Positions 20,039-31,687 of a DNA stretch of 64,000 bases are shown piece by piece. The notes beneath the pieces are model-generated. The model worked only from the letters and a program-made list of their open reading frames with translations, was not told the origin of the DNA and did no database searches. This stretch comes from Porodaedalea pini (Eukaryota; Basidiomycota; Agaricomycetes; Hymenochaetales; Hymenochaetaceae). Made by a program: the position numbers and the translations under genes. Every line of letters starts with the position of its first letter. The stretch's first letter is position 1. The stretch is taken from assembly GCA_002794775.1 (NCBI GenBank), contig NBAY01000055.1:124001-188000 (forward strand). Reading direction: 5' to 3'.

Positions 20039-20462
20039 TGTTAGGACTCAAACTTTTCCTTTTCTTTTATTTTCCTTTTACCTTTTCTTTTCTTTTAACC
20101 GCTCCTTTTCATTATATTTAATCGTCTTTTCAATCATTTCCCACACTCTCTCCACATGACCTTCATTCGTTCCATTCTGTTCGTTTATGTAACTTTAGAT
20201 AATATAGTCTCACAGTCGCTGCTATATAAGGTCTCAGGAATTGCATGAACTCCTTGTTCTGCTTTTCCTCTTACCTCCGCGATGACCTAGGTGAGACTCG
20301 TCCCCCTTGTATTAGTTTAGACTTGTATTAATCCTCTTACCTCTGCGATGACCTAGCCTGAGTATAGTGTGTCCTGAGTCCCTGCTCGAGTATAGCACAT
20401 CCCAGACGACAGTCAGCTGAGGCCTGCCCAGTCCAAGTCGTCTCCCGGACTCCTGCCTAACA
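20039..20462 (+). repeat. R3 5' LTR
   Basis: 424 bp, TGTTAG..CTAACA, subfamily A; self-primer at 20256-20266, followed by the primer site at 20464-20474. Confidence 0.93.
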
Positions 20463-21285
20463 TAAAAGCAGAACCCCACCCAGGCTCATCTTCAGCATAC
20501 GTCGTCGCTGTCGACTTGCCTTCACCTGGTCTAGAGGAGCGCTCCCCTCGATGGACTTGATGTGTAAACCCCCTAAACAACAACCCTCAACCCTGCCTGG
20601 ACGTTTTCGGACGTTCGTGTATTACATAATACCATCAACCAAATTCTCCCGACCCCATCCAAAAGTCCTACCAAGTGTGCTTAGTGCTATCTCAAGGCAG
20701 ACGCCGACGAATTCATCAGTGTCTAGAGCATTGTGACTGAAGGTCACCACTCACCGACTTATCCGACCCTGGCTCTCCACATCTCCCTTTGGTGGAGGAG
20801 CCACTTAACTTGGACGTGGGTAACACTACATGTACAGTCGTCAATGTCATTTTCGATTGTTATCTCTGCTGCGTCTTTCCGTCTCATCATCAACTTCACC
20901 GACGAACCCGTCCAACGTTGGCATAACCCCGGATCGAATGCACAACCGATCCCTGTTCCCCGCCGTCATCAAAATAGATCTCACTGACAAACAATGATGG
21001 GCCCTCCCAGCGTCAGCACATTGGAATCCAGACTGACCAGGCTACGTCGCAACAAACAACAGTGGCGTCGTACATGATATCTGGTGGAGTGAGATCCAGC
21101 ATGGCTGGTACTCATCAGACAAACAAGGGAGAAGAGCTAGGTGGCCCCCAGCTGCTCCATCGTCACCTGCACCGTCGACGTCTATGGTCCTTCTGCCTCC
21201 GACTCCAGGCCCTTACCATGAGACTCGGAGAGACCCGTCACCACCAACCCCTCCTGAACCCTTGACGCCCGTACCCGAACCAACA

Positions 21286-22365
21286 ATGTCGACAGGAGGT
21301 TTTAGCCAGCAGCAAATGGAGCAGATCACAGCGATTGTCACAGGTGCTTTTGCCCATCAGGCGACAAATGCTCTGGCCGCCCCTGCTCCTGCCGCCCCCA
21401 CCCCCAACATCGACGTTGCCCGGCCATGTGAATTCGCTGGCGGCGATGACTACCTGGACTTCAAATGTGAGGTCCTCCTCTTTGTCTCGGCAAACCCGAG
21501 CCGGTACCCGACATCGGAAAGTAAGATCTACATTGCTCTCTCCTACCTAAAAGGTGGCAATGCAGTGACGTGGGCACAAAACTACGTGGAGGAGTCAACA
21601 ACAGCTGGCGTCGTGACCTTCACCGACAGTTGGACAAGGTTCCAAGAGTGCCTAGACGCCTCATTCAATGACCCGAACCAGAAGGAAAAGGCGCTAGCAG
21701 AATTCCGAACCAAGGTTCAGAAGGACCTCACCGCTGACAAGTTTTTCCAGAAACTTGACGTTGTCATCATGAGAGTGGGACTGATGGACAACAGCATCAT
21801 CTGTGATTGCCTGAAGCATGCAATGAACATCGAGGTGGTCCGTGGAGTGTTGAGGTCAACGCCAGTTCCGACAACGTATGACAACTGGAAGAAGAAGGGG
21901 ATTGAGATCGATCGGGGTGAACAGCAGATCTGCACAATCCAGCAAGGTCGCGCGTTCCCACTTCCACCGTGCCAGCAGCAGCAGCAGGCACCCCTGGCTC
22001 ACTGTCAGATCGCAGCCCCCCATGTTGACAAACATGACGCGACTGGCGTTACTTTTGGAGGTGCCGGCCAGCTGATGGATGTCTCGATGAACGAGGCGCA
22101 ACGATGAAGGGCATGTTGGATCTGTGGCAAACTGGGCCACTTTGAAGACACGTGCCCACAAGGAAAGATGATCGTGCAGCACATGCTGCAGATGATGGCA
22201 CCAGGCGAGCATCGCCTTCTTGCCAATGAGCTAGGCGCAATGAAGGAATCAGCCTTCGAGGAAGTCGTAGACACTCGGAGGTTGACAGTGGAGGACTATG
22301 TGGAGGAAGATGGCGATGATGAAGAGGTCGTCAACTCGCAGGATTTTGCGAGTGGTCAGGCGTAG
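21286..22365 (+). pseudogene. gag: R3 gag remnant
   Basis: 360-codon frame starting MSTGGFSQQQMEQITAIV. One TGA at 22105-22107 falls just before the zinc knuckle (AQR-stop-RACWICGKLGHFEDTC). Several Arg residues of intact copies are Cys or His here. GGATTTT slip site at 22341-22347. Confidence 0.85.
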
Positions 22366-23005
22366 CCACTGGGGTGACTGACCGGGAAGAACAAGGGGTT
22401 TCAATTTCGGACTCGATAAAATATAGTCAACCGTCTGTACAATACTTAGATGCAAATGACGTCAATGACTTTCCTGATTAAAAAGCCCCCACCGGTGTGA
22501 ACGAAAATGGTGAGAACAAACAACTGTTCATGAGGGGAACTGGCGGATGCCAGCTGGACCTCCTCCTGAACGTCGGACACAGTGTAGTGGGTGAAGTGAA
22601 AGAGGTGGATGTGCATGCCCTCGTGGATTCGGGGTGTACAGGATCATGCATCGATGTGAGGTTCATCAAACGATACAGGTTGGAGACCAAATGCTACATC
22701 AGACCCCTCGCGGTACTCAATGCAGATGGCATGCACAATGAGGCCAGTTTGATCGAGAGATATGTCGACGTCGAGCTAATAATTGGACATCACAAGGAAA
22801 GGATCGTCCTTGCGGTGACATCCCTGGCATCGTCGAACATCTTCCTTGGCTACGACTGGCTTCAATGTCATAACCCGGAGGTTGATTGGAAAGCAGGGTT
22901 GATCGAATTCACCCGCTGCCCAAAAGAGTGCACAATCGAAAAGGAGGCCGTGGAAGAGATGAGGAGGGTGAGAGAAGTGCAAATGGACAAGGCATCCTGG
23001 CCCGC

Positions 23006-24000
23006 TGTGGAGATCCTGATGCCGCTGGCCTCAGAATCGGCTCTATTAGGTTCGACTCGACTCAGGACAGTCTTACAAGTATCCCCGATGCATTTCAGGA
23101 CACTTTCAGTGTTTGGCAGGATTAACTCGACGCATACAGCTTGGTTCCATACCAGTGAGCCACCAAAGTCTGTTTTCGGTCAGGTCTGGTATTGTTCCGA
23201 GCCTCCCAAAGCTTAATTTCTCATGTGCCTGAGTTCCGGCTCCGAGTTCTGGCTATTTGGTGTTGTTTGGCTAGAGCCTCCGGTCTGTCTTTGTGTCCTT
23301 TGTACGCCGCTCAGAGGCTCAACCCTCTGTTGGTTATTTAAACACTCATGTAAATGTCTCAAAAATACAAGTTTAGTTCCCCTGAGTCAGTCCCAGTCTT
23401 TAGTTCTCGTCTCCGTTGCCGTTCAGTGTCGTTCCGTCCGTTCCGTCCATTCCGTCTCGAGTCCCGTTTTCGGCCAAATCTTGCTTTCGCTATATCGCCC
23501 TCAGTTCTTAACCGATTCTCGAGCTCTCTTCAGATCCTTAATCTCGTCGAAAATCGCTTTCGAATACTGTCTTTTCTTGCACGATTCCGAGCCCGCGTCA
23601 TAGAGCTACGAAAATAGCTTTTGGTTCCGGGAGTTCTGTGCGTTCCGCCAGCCGCAACCAGTGCAACCGCCATATCTCCGTCAATTCTGCATCGCGTCTC
23701 GAGATCTTTTCAGATTCGGAATCTTCTCGACGAATAGTATCGATTCCTGTCTTCACTGGCGAGTTTCCGAGCCCGGGTTGTCAAGATCGTAGTCGCTCTT
23801 TGTTCTCCGACTGCATTTAGGCACGTTTTGCCGGTCGTCCTTTGTACTCACATCCTTGAGTCGACACCTAGCCCGAGTATTCCCCTACACTTCCCTACAC
23901 TTCCTGACACTATCCCCTCCATCAGACACATTAGAGTGAACCCCCAGTGGCTGAACTCAACCAGGTCCGAGTCTGCCAGTAGACCATACCATCACCTTTC
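23006..24000. mobile_element. 995-bp foreign insertion in R3 pol, probably a solo LTR of another family
   Basis: R3 pol breaks after CTGGCCCGC (23005) and resumes at ACCGCATATCTCAATGACTA (24001). The 5-mers cccgc (23001-23005) and accgc (24001-24005) look like an aged target duplication. The insert starts TGTGG, has a TATTTAAA box near 23338 and no coding capacity, as in an LTR. Its right end (CACCTTTC) is not a canonical CA, so the right boundary is uncertain by a few bases. Confidence 0.5.
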
Positions 24001-24029
24001 ACCGCATATCTCAATGACTATGCCGATGT

Positions 24030-25470
24030 TGTCTTGCTGGAAGTGGGGATGATAATATTCTGGTGTGAAAATGAATCCAATGGTACTTCCACTGAGTCGA
24101 CCGGTCTATTTATCTAAACGGGTCCTTCCCAGGTGTTCAGTGAAGAGGGACAGAGATTGGTGTGATAGCTGTGTGTGGCTGTTGGAGATTGCAAGCTTGC
24201 CTTGCTGATGAATCTAGGCTGTGCTAGATAGGGTACCAAACTAATTGGTAGTAATGAATATAATAGAGTGACAGTTTTAACTGCTGAGTTCTTAACTGCT
24301 GAGTTCCTAACTGTAGTCTGACTAAGAACCCTGGTGGTTCTGTGCTTCTGAGATCTAGAGGGGGAAAAATGTATATTGATTTCTAGGGCAGCAAAACATG
24401 CCCTATTTATGCCCTTTGGCAGATACAAAGCTGTACTACACTACTAGAGACCTGATTCTACAAATGACTACATATGATGATACATGACACTCTCTGACTA
24501 TCCCTTCTGACTCCTTGTGACTCATTTTGACTACTTCATCATGACTACATGGGATCACGGCTGACTGATCTATTGTGACAGTATATGACTCATTGCTGAT
24601 CATCATCATGCTCTGATGTGATTGCCACTGATTAAGCCATTGTGACCATGTATGACTCATTGCTGATCATCATGAACACCGCTTCCTCCATTTGGAGAGA
24701 CCAGCCTAGACCTTGGTCTTCCATCCTTTCTGACTTCCTTTCCCACACTAAAATGGGTGAGGCTGTGCAACTTCCTGAAGCCATGACTACTGAATAAGAT
24801 GTGTACCCTCTTTTCTTCTGCAACCGACTAATTGAATGCTTTTGATCGGGGACCTTGCTAGGCTTTATATCCGATATCTGAGTACTGTGATAGTCAAATA
24901 TCTTTGTGAAAAGGTCATTGCCTGGTACACAATTCCCTAAATGTCTTCCTCTATGACGTCGAGCTGTGCCAAAATACACTCCTACCTGCACCGCTTGTTT
25001 AATCACTTGATGGCCTTTCTGAGACCTACCCAGTCTGATGGTTACTGTCAGATGGAGCCAATTAAGTAATGATTGTCCCTTCCTCTTTTGGGTCAGACCA
25101 TCTGACTGCATATTATTTCAGTATCCTGGTTGAGACGACTATTCGGGTGGAGGTAGACTGGGCTCCTATGATCAATGTGGCTCGGCTTGTCCAGAGGCCT
25201 ATTCGGTATGATAATAATAATAATTTCTGGTTAGAGTTTCATATGGCTAATGATTATTCAGGTGCGCTTGAGTGATTGTGCCTTGGGTGGGATTTGGGGG
25301 ATATGTCCTTAGATGATTTGTTATGAATGTCATGTTACATGCTAGTTGATGAGCGTAATGCAAGTGCATATGTGCGAGTTTTGGGTGTGTTCATGATACT
25401 GTGCTGTTTGGCTAGATCCTACTGTGTAGAGTTATCACTAGTTATTTCCAAACGTATTCCTGGCCTGACA
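24030..25470. mobile_element. 1441-bp foreign insertion in R3 pol with TGTC..GACA ends
   Basis: Pol reads gccg-atgt | TGTCTTGCTGGAAG ... CCTGGCCTGACA | acgt-cttc. Intact copies read gccgacgtcttc, so the insertion made a 4-bp duplication (atgt/acgt, one CpG-to-TpG change). The ends are an imperfect inverted repeat of roughly 14 bases. The interior has a repeated motif TGACTCATTGCTGATCATCA (near 24587 and 24652) and a 159-codon minus-strand frame (24632-25111) that I do not recognise. It could be a small DNA transposon or a short LTR-like element. Confidence 0.5.
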
Positions 25471-25670
25471 ACGTCTTCTTGGAGAAGGGATTCGAGAAGC
25501 TACCGGAACACCACCCCTGGGACCACGTCATCAACCTGAAACCCGACTTCAAGCCTAGCGACTGCAAGATCTATCTGCTGACACTGACAGAACAGCAGTC
25601 GCTAAAGGACTTCCTCGACGAGAACCTGAAGTCGGGCCGTATATGAAAGTCGATCTCACCGATGGCGTTG

Positions 25671-26082
25671 TGTTAGGCGGGAGTCCGGGAGACGACTCGG
25701 ACTGGGCAGGCCTCGGCTGACTGTTGTCTGGGACGTGCTATACTCGAGCGTAGACTCGGGACACGCTTACTCAGGCTAGGTCGTCGCGGAGGTAAGAGGA
25801 TTAATACAAGTCTAAACTAATACAAGGGGACGAGTCTCACCTAGGTCGTCGCGGAGGTAAGAGGAAAAGCAGAACAAGGAGTTCATGCGATTCCTGAGAC
25901 CTTATATAGCGACGACCGTGAGACTATATTACCTAACATTACATAATGAGTGGGAATGGAACGAATGAAGGCAGTGTGGGAATGATTGTGTAAGATGGGT
26001 AAATATAATGAAAAGGACGGATATAATAAAGGAAATGGTAAAAGGGAAAATAAAGGAAAAGGTGAAAGTTCAGGTTCTAACA
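25671..26082 (-). repeat. solo LTR, subfamily B, reversed, in R3 pol
   Basis: 412 bp, TGTTAGGCGGG..TTCTAACA read on the plus strand, i.e. an LTR of the R4/R6/R8 type in minus orientation. Flanks cgttg (25666-25670) and tgttg (26083-26087) differ by one CpG-to-TpG change. No internal region remains, so the element was lost by LTR-LTR recombination after insertion. Confidence 0.9.
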
Positions 26083-28823
26083 TGTTGCCTTTCTTCTTCA
26101 TCAAGAAGGCCGACAAGTCCCTATGCCCGATACAGGACTACCAGAAACTTAATGAGGGAATGATCAAGAACAAGTACCCTCTCCCCCTCATTGATGAACT
26201 TGTCGACAAGGTCAAGAAGGCAAAGTTCATCACCAAACTTGACCTCCGATGGGGATACTACAATGTCTGGATCCGTGAAGGTGACAAGTGGAAAGCAGCC
26301 TTTCACACAAATATGGGTCTCTTTGAGCCAACGGTCATGTTCTTTGGTCTTTGCAATGCACTGGCGACGTTCCAGGCATTCGTCAACCACATCTTCAAGG
26401 GACTGATCTACGACAACTTGATCATCGTCTACCTCGACAACATCCTCATCCTCTCACAAACCCTTGAGGAACATATCGAGACGTCGAGGCGTGTCCTCCA
26501 GATCTTGCAAGAGAACGGCCTGTACCTGAAGCTGGAGAAGTGTGAGTTCAACGCCAAGACCGTAAAATACCTCGGTCACATCGTCGGCAATGGTGAGATC
26601 AGGGCTGACCCGGCAAAGACAGAGGCAATCGCAGACTGGCCAGTTCCATGAAACCTCAAACAGCTGCAACAATTCCTCAGCATGGGCAACTGGCTGCGAA
26701 GGTTCATTAAGGACTACAGCAAGGTAGTCCATCCACTGACATTGCTGATGGGCAAGAAGGACTGGGTATGGGAGACCGAACAGCAGGAAGTGTTCGAGGA
26801 GCTGAGACGATGTCTCTGCTCACCTCCAGTCCTGGCCATCGCCAACGACAAGGGCCCCTTCCGCGTTGAAGTGGACTCATCAAACTTCGCGCTTGGAGGT
26901 GTGTTGTTACAGAAACAGGAAGGCAAGTAGAGGGTAGTCGCCTACAGGTCAGAGGTGCTCCTGCCGGCAGAATGAAACTATGAGATCTATGAGAAAGAGA
27001 TGCTCGCAATCGTTTCGGCACTTAAGGAGTGGAGACAGTACCTTCTCAGCGCCCATCATAAGATCAAGATCTGGTCCGACCACGCCAACCTCATGTACTT
27101 CAGGTCAGCGCAAAAGCTGAGCTACCACCAAGCTCGCTGGTGCACAGAACTCAAAGAATTTGACTTCCACCTCGAGCACAAATCAGGGAAGATGATGGGC
27201 AAGGTGGACCTACTGTCATGCAAGGCAGGCTACGGCGAGGGCAAGGATGACAACAACGGAGTTGTGTTCATCAAGGAGAAGTGGCTGAACTGTGGGGTGG
27301 TGAGGACGTTGCGTGATGAGGTGTTGGAACGAGTGGGTGGGGCACAGAGGGCACAGGACGAGTCAGAGAGGCCGACGGGGATGATGGAGGTCGACGGTTT
27401 GTGGCGAATGAAGGGCAAGGTATACATCCCATCGACGATAAAGGAATCTGTGTTGCAGGAGTGTCACGACTCGGTACTGGCTGGGCATCCAGGAGCGTCA
27501 AAAACGGTGGAGCTCGTCCGTCGAGACTTCTGGTGGATGTCGATGTTCTCCGATGTCCGAGCGTATGTCCGAGGGTGTGATCACTGTCAGCGAACAAAGG
27601 CTCTGAGGGCATTGAGGTCAAGACCACTCCACCCGAACACAGTCCCTGAGGGTCCTTGGGAAGTTGTTACGGTCAATCTCATTGGAGAACTCCCAGACTC
27701 CAAGGGACACAACGCGATCTGCGTCTTTGTAGACAGGTTCTCAAAACAGATGCACGTGATCCCAACGATGACAAAACTGTCAGCAGAAGGCATGGCTCAG
27801 TTGTACCGTGACCACGTTTTCCATCTCCATGGCCTACCAAAGAAGATTATCCATGACTGCAGCACGCAGTTCGACACATTGATGATGAAGGAGCTGTACA
27901 AACTCCTGCACATTGAAGGCAACCTGTCAACGGCGTATCACCCACAGACAGATGGTCAGACGGAATGCATTAACCAAGAACTCAAACAGTACCTTTGGCT
28001 CTTTGTTAACCATTGGCAATCAGACTGGAAGGACTGGCTCCCCCTCGCAGAGTTTGCATACAACAACTGCGAACACTCGGCGACAAAGATGTCCCCCTTC
28101 TATGCAAATACAGGACACCATCCTCTGAGCTTCGATGTGACGTGAACCTCCTCTGCCAACATGTTGGCGGAAGAATTTGCGAAGCACATTAAAGAAATGC
28201 ATTGCGTCGCGAAGGACAACCTGGTCAAGGCAGCTGAAGACATGAAATGCCACCATGACCGGACGGCAGGAACATCGGTGGAGTACAAGGCTGGAGACAA
28301 GGTCTTCCTCGATGGACGAAACATCAGCATGGACTCACCGACAAAGAAGCTTGCGGACAAGTGGTACGGTCCCTTCGACATCGTCGACAAGGTGGGAGCA
28401 AGCGTGTACAAGCTCAGGCTCCCAAAGTGATGAAAAAAGGTCCACCCCATCTTCAATGAAGCCCTGTTGAAACCTGCTGTCAAACCATCCTTCGAAAGCC
28501 AGAGACAGCTGCCTCTGCCGCTACCGGACATCGTCGATAATGAGGAGGAATATGAGATCAAGGAGGTCGTCGACTCACGCCTACACTGAGGAAAACTACA
28601 GTACCTTGTCAAGTGGGTCAGGTATAATGAACCAACTTGGCAGCCTGAGACGGACTTCGGTGAGAATGCAAAGGAGGCAATCACTGAGTTCTATCAAAAA
28701 CACCCCGGTGCTCCTCGAAAACTTAACATTCCTTGCCAACGACTTCGCCCACTCTTTGCCGACACCGAGCCAGACAACCATGATCTTGGTTGGTCGGGAT
28801 GCCCAACCTTGAGGGGGGGGTAA

Positions 28824-29247
28824 TGTTAGGACTCGAACTTTTCCTTTTCTTTTCTTTTCCTTTTACCATTTCTTTTCTTTTAACCGCTCCTTTTCATTAT
28901 ATTTAATCGTCTTTTCAATCATTTCCCACACTCCCTCCACATGACCTTCATTTGTTCCATTCTGTTTGTTTAGGTAACTTTAGATAATATAGTCTCACGG
29001 TTGCCGCTATATAAGGTCTCAGGAATTGCATGAACTCCTTGTTCTGCTTTTCCTCTTACCTCCACGACGACCTAGGTGAGACTCATCCCCCTTGTATTAG
29101 TTTAGACTTGTATTAATCCTCTTACCTCTGTGACGACCTAGCCTGAGTATAGCGTGTCCCGAGTCCCCGCTCGAGTATAGCACATCCCAGACAACAGTCA
29201 GCCAAGGCCTGCCCAGTCCGAGTCGTCTCCCAGACTCCCACCTAACA
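28824..29247 (+). repeat. R3 3' LTR
   Basis: 424 bp, preceded by GAGGGGGGGG polypurine tract and TAA, and followed by atgag and the rest of R2 pol. Confidence 0.93.
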
Positions 29248-31273
29248 ATGAGCAACTGTTTGTGAGGGGAACTGGTGGACGCCAGCTGGACCTCCTCCTG
29301 AACGTCGGATGTAGTGTGGAGGGTGAAGTGAGAGAAGTGGACGCACATGCCCTTGTGGATTTGGGACGCACAGGATCCTGCATCAATGTAAGGTTCATGG
29401 AAAGATACGGGTTGGAGACCAAGTGCTACATCAGACCCCTTGCGGTGCTCAATGCAGATGGCACGCACAACGAGGCCGGTTTGATCGAGAGATATGTCAA
29501 CATTGAGTTAATGATTGGACATCACAAGGAAAGAATTGTCCTTGTGGTGACATCCCTAGTGTCATCAAACATCTTCCTTGGCTATGACTGGCTTCGACAC
29601 CACAACCCAGAGGTTGACTGGAAGACGGGTTCAATTGAATTCACCCGCTGTCCAGAGGAATGTGCGATCGAGAAGGAGGTGATAGAAGAGATGAGGAGGG
29701 TGAGAGAGGTGCAAATGGACAAGGCATCCTGGCCTGCATATCTCAATGACTACACCGACGTCTTCTCAGAGAAAGGATTCGAGAAGTTGCCTGAACATCG
29801 ACCCTGGGACCACGTCATTGACTTGAAGCCTGATTTCAAACCCAGTGACTGCAAGATCTACCCACTCACGCCAACAGAGCAGCAGTCGCTGAAGGACTTC
29901 CTCAATGAGAACTTGAAGTCTGGTTGCATCCGACAGTCAATATCACCCATGGCGTTGCCCTTCTTCTTCATTAAGAAGGCTGACAAATTGCTACACCTGA
30001 TTCAGGACTACCGTAAGCTCAACGACGGTACAGTCAAGAACAAGTATCCTCTCCCCCTCATCGACGAGCTTGTCGACAAGGTCAAGAAAGCAAAGTTCAT
30101 CACTAAGCTTGACCTTCGCTGGGGATACTATAATGTCCAGATCCACAAGGGCAATGAATGGAAGGCAGCTTTCCGCACGAATATGGGCCTTTTCGAACCA
30201 ACGGTGATGTTCTTCGGTCTCTGTAATGCACCAGCAACCTTTCAGGCATTTGTCAATCACGTTTTCAAAGGACTGATCTATGACAACTTGATCATTGTCT
30301 ATCTTGACGACATCTTGATCCTCTCGCAAACCCTTGAAGAACATATCGAGACATCGAGACACGTTATGCAGATCCTTCAAGAAAACTGCCTATACCTGAA
30401 ACCTGAGAAGTGCGAATTCGACGCCAAGGTCATAAAGTACCTCAGCCACATCGTTGGCAATGGCGAGATCAAGGCTGACCCAGCAAAGACAGAGGCGATT
30501 GCGGACTGGCCTGTCCCGCAAAACGTTAAACAACTGCAGCAATTCCTCGGCATAGGCAACTGGTTATGACGGTTTATCAAGGACTGCAGCAAGGTGGTCC
30601 ACCCGTTAACGTCGCTAACAGGCAAGAAGGACTGGGTATGGGAGACCGAACAGCAGGAGGTGTTTGAGGAGCTGAGACGACGTCTCTGCTCACCTCCAGT
30701 CCTGGCCATTGCCAACGATGAGAGCCCTTTCCGTGTCAAAGCAGACTCGTCGAACTTTGTGCTTGGTGGCGTGTTGTTGCAGAAGCAGGAAGGCAAGTGG
30801 AGGGTGGTTGCCTACAGGTCAGAAGCACTCCTGCCAGCAGAATGAAACTATGAGATCTACGACAAGGAGATGCTCATGATCATTTCAGCACTCAAGGAGT
30901 GGAGGCAATACCTTCTCGGCGCCCGTCATAAGATCAAAATCTGGTCCAATCACGCCAACCTCACATACTTCAGGTCGGCACAAAAGCTGAGCTATCGTCA
31001 AGCTCGCTGGCGAACAGAACTCGAAGAATTTGACTTCCACCTCGAGCACAAATCAGGGAAGACAATGGGCAAGGTGGACCTGCTATCACGCAAGGCGGGA
31101 TACAATGAAGGCAAGGATGACAACGACGGAGTCGTGTTCATCAAGGAAAAGTGGCTGAACTGTGGGATGGTGCAGATGTCGCATGATGAGGTGTTGGAGA
31201 GAGTGTGTGAAGTGCAGAGGGTGCAGAATGAGTCGGATAGGCCGACGGGCATGATGGAGGATGATGGGTTGTG
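29248..31273 (+). pseudogene. pol: R2 pol remnant, protease to RNase H
   Basis: Continues R2 pol from the break at 20038 (QLFVRGTGGRQLDL onwards). Protease DSG is changed to DLG (LVDLGRTGSC); reverse transcriptase keeps YLDD. Stops: TGA at 30567-30569 and at about 30842. It ends at ttgtg (31269-31273), the left target copy of R4. Confidence 0.85.
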
Positions 31274-31687
31274 TGTTAGGCGGGAGACCGGGAGACGACT
31301 CGGACTGGGCAGGCCTCGACTGACTATCGTCTGGGACGTGCTATACTCGAGCGGGGACTCGGGACACGCTGTACTCAGGCTAGGTCGTCGCGGAGGTAAG
31401 AGGATTAATACAAGACTAAACTAATACAAGGGGGACGAGTCTCACCTAGGTCGTCGCGGAGGTAAGAGGAAAAGCAGAACAAGGAGTTCATGCGATTCCT
31501 GAGACCTTATATAGCGACGACCGTGAGACTATATTACCTAACATTACCTAACGAGTGGGAATGGAATGAATGAAGGCAGTGTGGGACTGATTGTGTAAGA
31601 TGGGTAAATATAATGAAAAGGACGGATATAATAAAGGAAATGGTAAAAGGGAAAATAAAGGAAAAGGTGAAAGTTCAGGTTCTAACA
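31274..31687 (-). repeat. R4 3' LTR (subfamily B)
   Basis: 414 bp; on the minus strand it follows the AAGGGGGGG polypurine tract and the pol stop TAA (31688-31690). Confidence 0.94.

Larger units (their letters stand above)
22347..28822 (+). pseudogene. pol: R3 pol remnant, interrupted three times
   Basis: Pol segments lie at 22347-23005, 24006-24029, 25475-25670 and 26088-28822 and together span protease (LVDSGCTGSC), reverse transcriptase (YLDN in place of YLDD), RNase H, integrase and chromodomain. Stops include TGA at 26649, TAG at 26928, TGA near 26972, 28143 and 28428. The last Asp of YLDD changed to Asn, a further inactivating change. Confidence 0.85.
20039..29247 (+). mobile_element. 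R3: decayed retrotransposon inserted in R2 pol, TSD acgag/atgag
   Basis: 424-bp LTRs at 20039-20462 and 28824-29247. Target copies are acgag (20034-20038) and atgag (29248-29252), differing by one CpG-to-TpG change; R2 pol then resumes (QLFVRGTGGRQLDL). R3 itself was later invaded at 23006-24000, 24030-25470 and 25671-26082. Its gag and pol carry many stops. Confidence 0.93.

Noticed and set aside
23223..23617. Frames of 126 and 87 codons inside the 995-bp insert
   Set aside because: Composition follows TCTCGTTCCGT-type low-complexity sequence of an LTR-like region; no protein motif.
24436..24700. Short direct repeats (TGACTCATTGCTGATCATCA) as a CRISPR-like array
   Set aside because: Only two near copies, eukaryotic context, no regular spacing.
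24632..25111. 159-codon minus-strand frame in the 1.44-kb insertion as a transposase or copia gene
   Set aside because: No catalytic motif could be found; left unassigned.
17742..31273. Repeat-induced point mutation of the ascomycete type
   Set aside because: The changes seen are mostly at CpG and affect Arg codons (CGN); the CpA preference expected of that process is not apparent by eye, though I could not compute indices.
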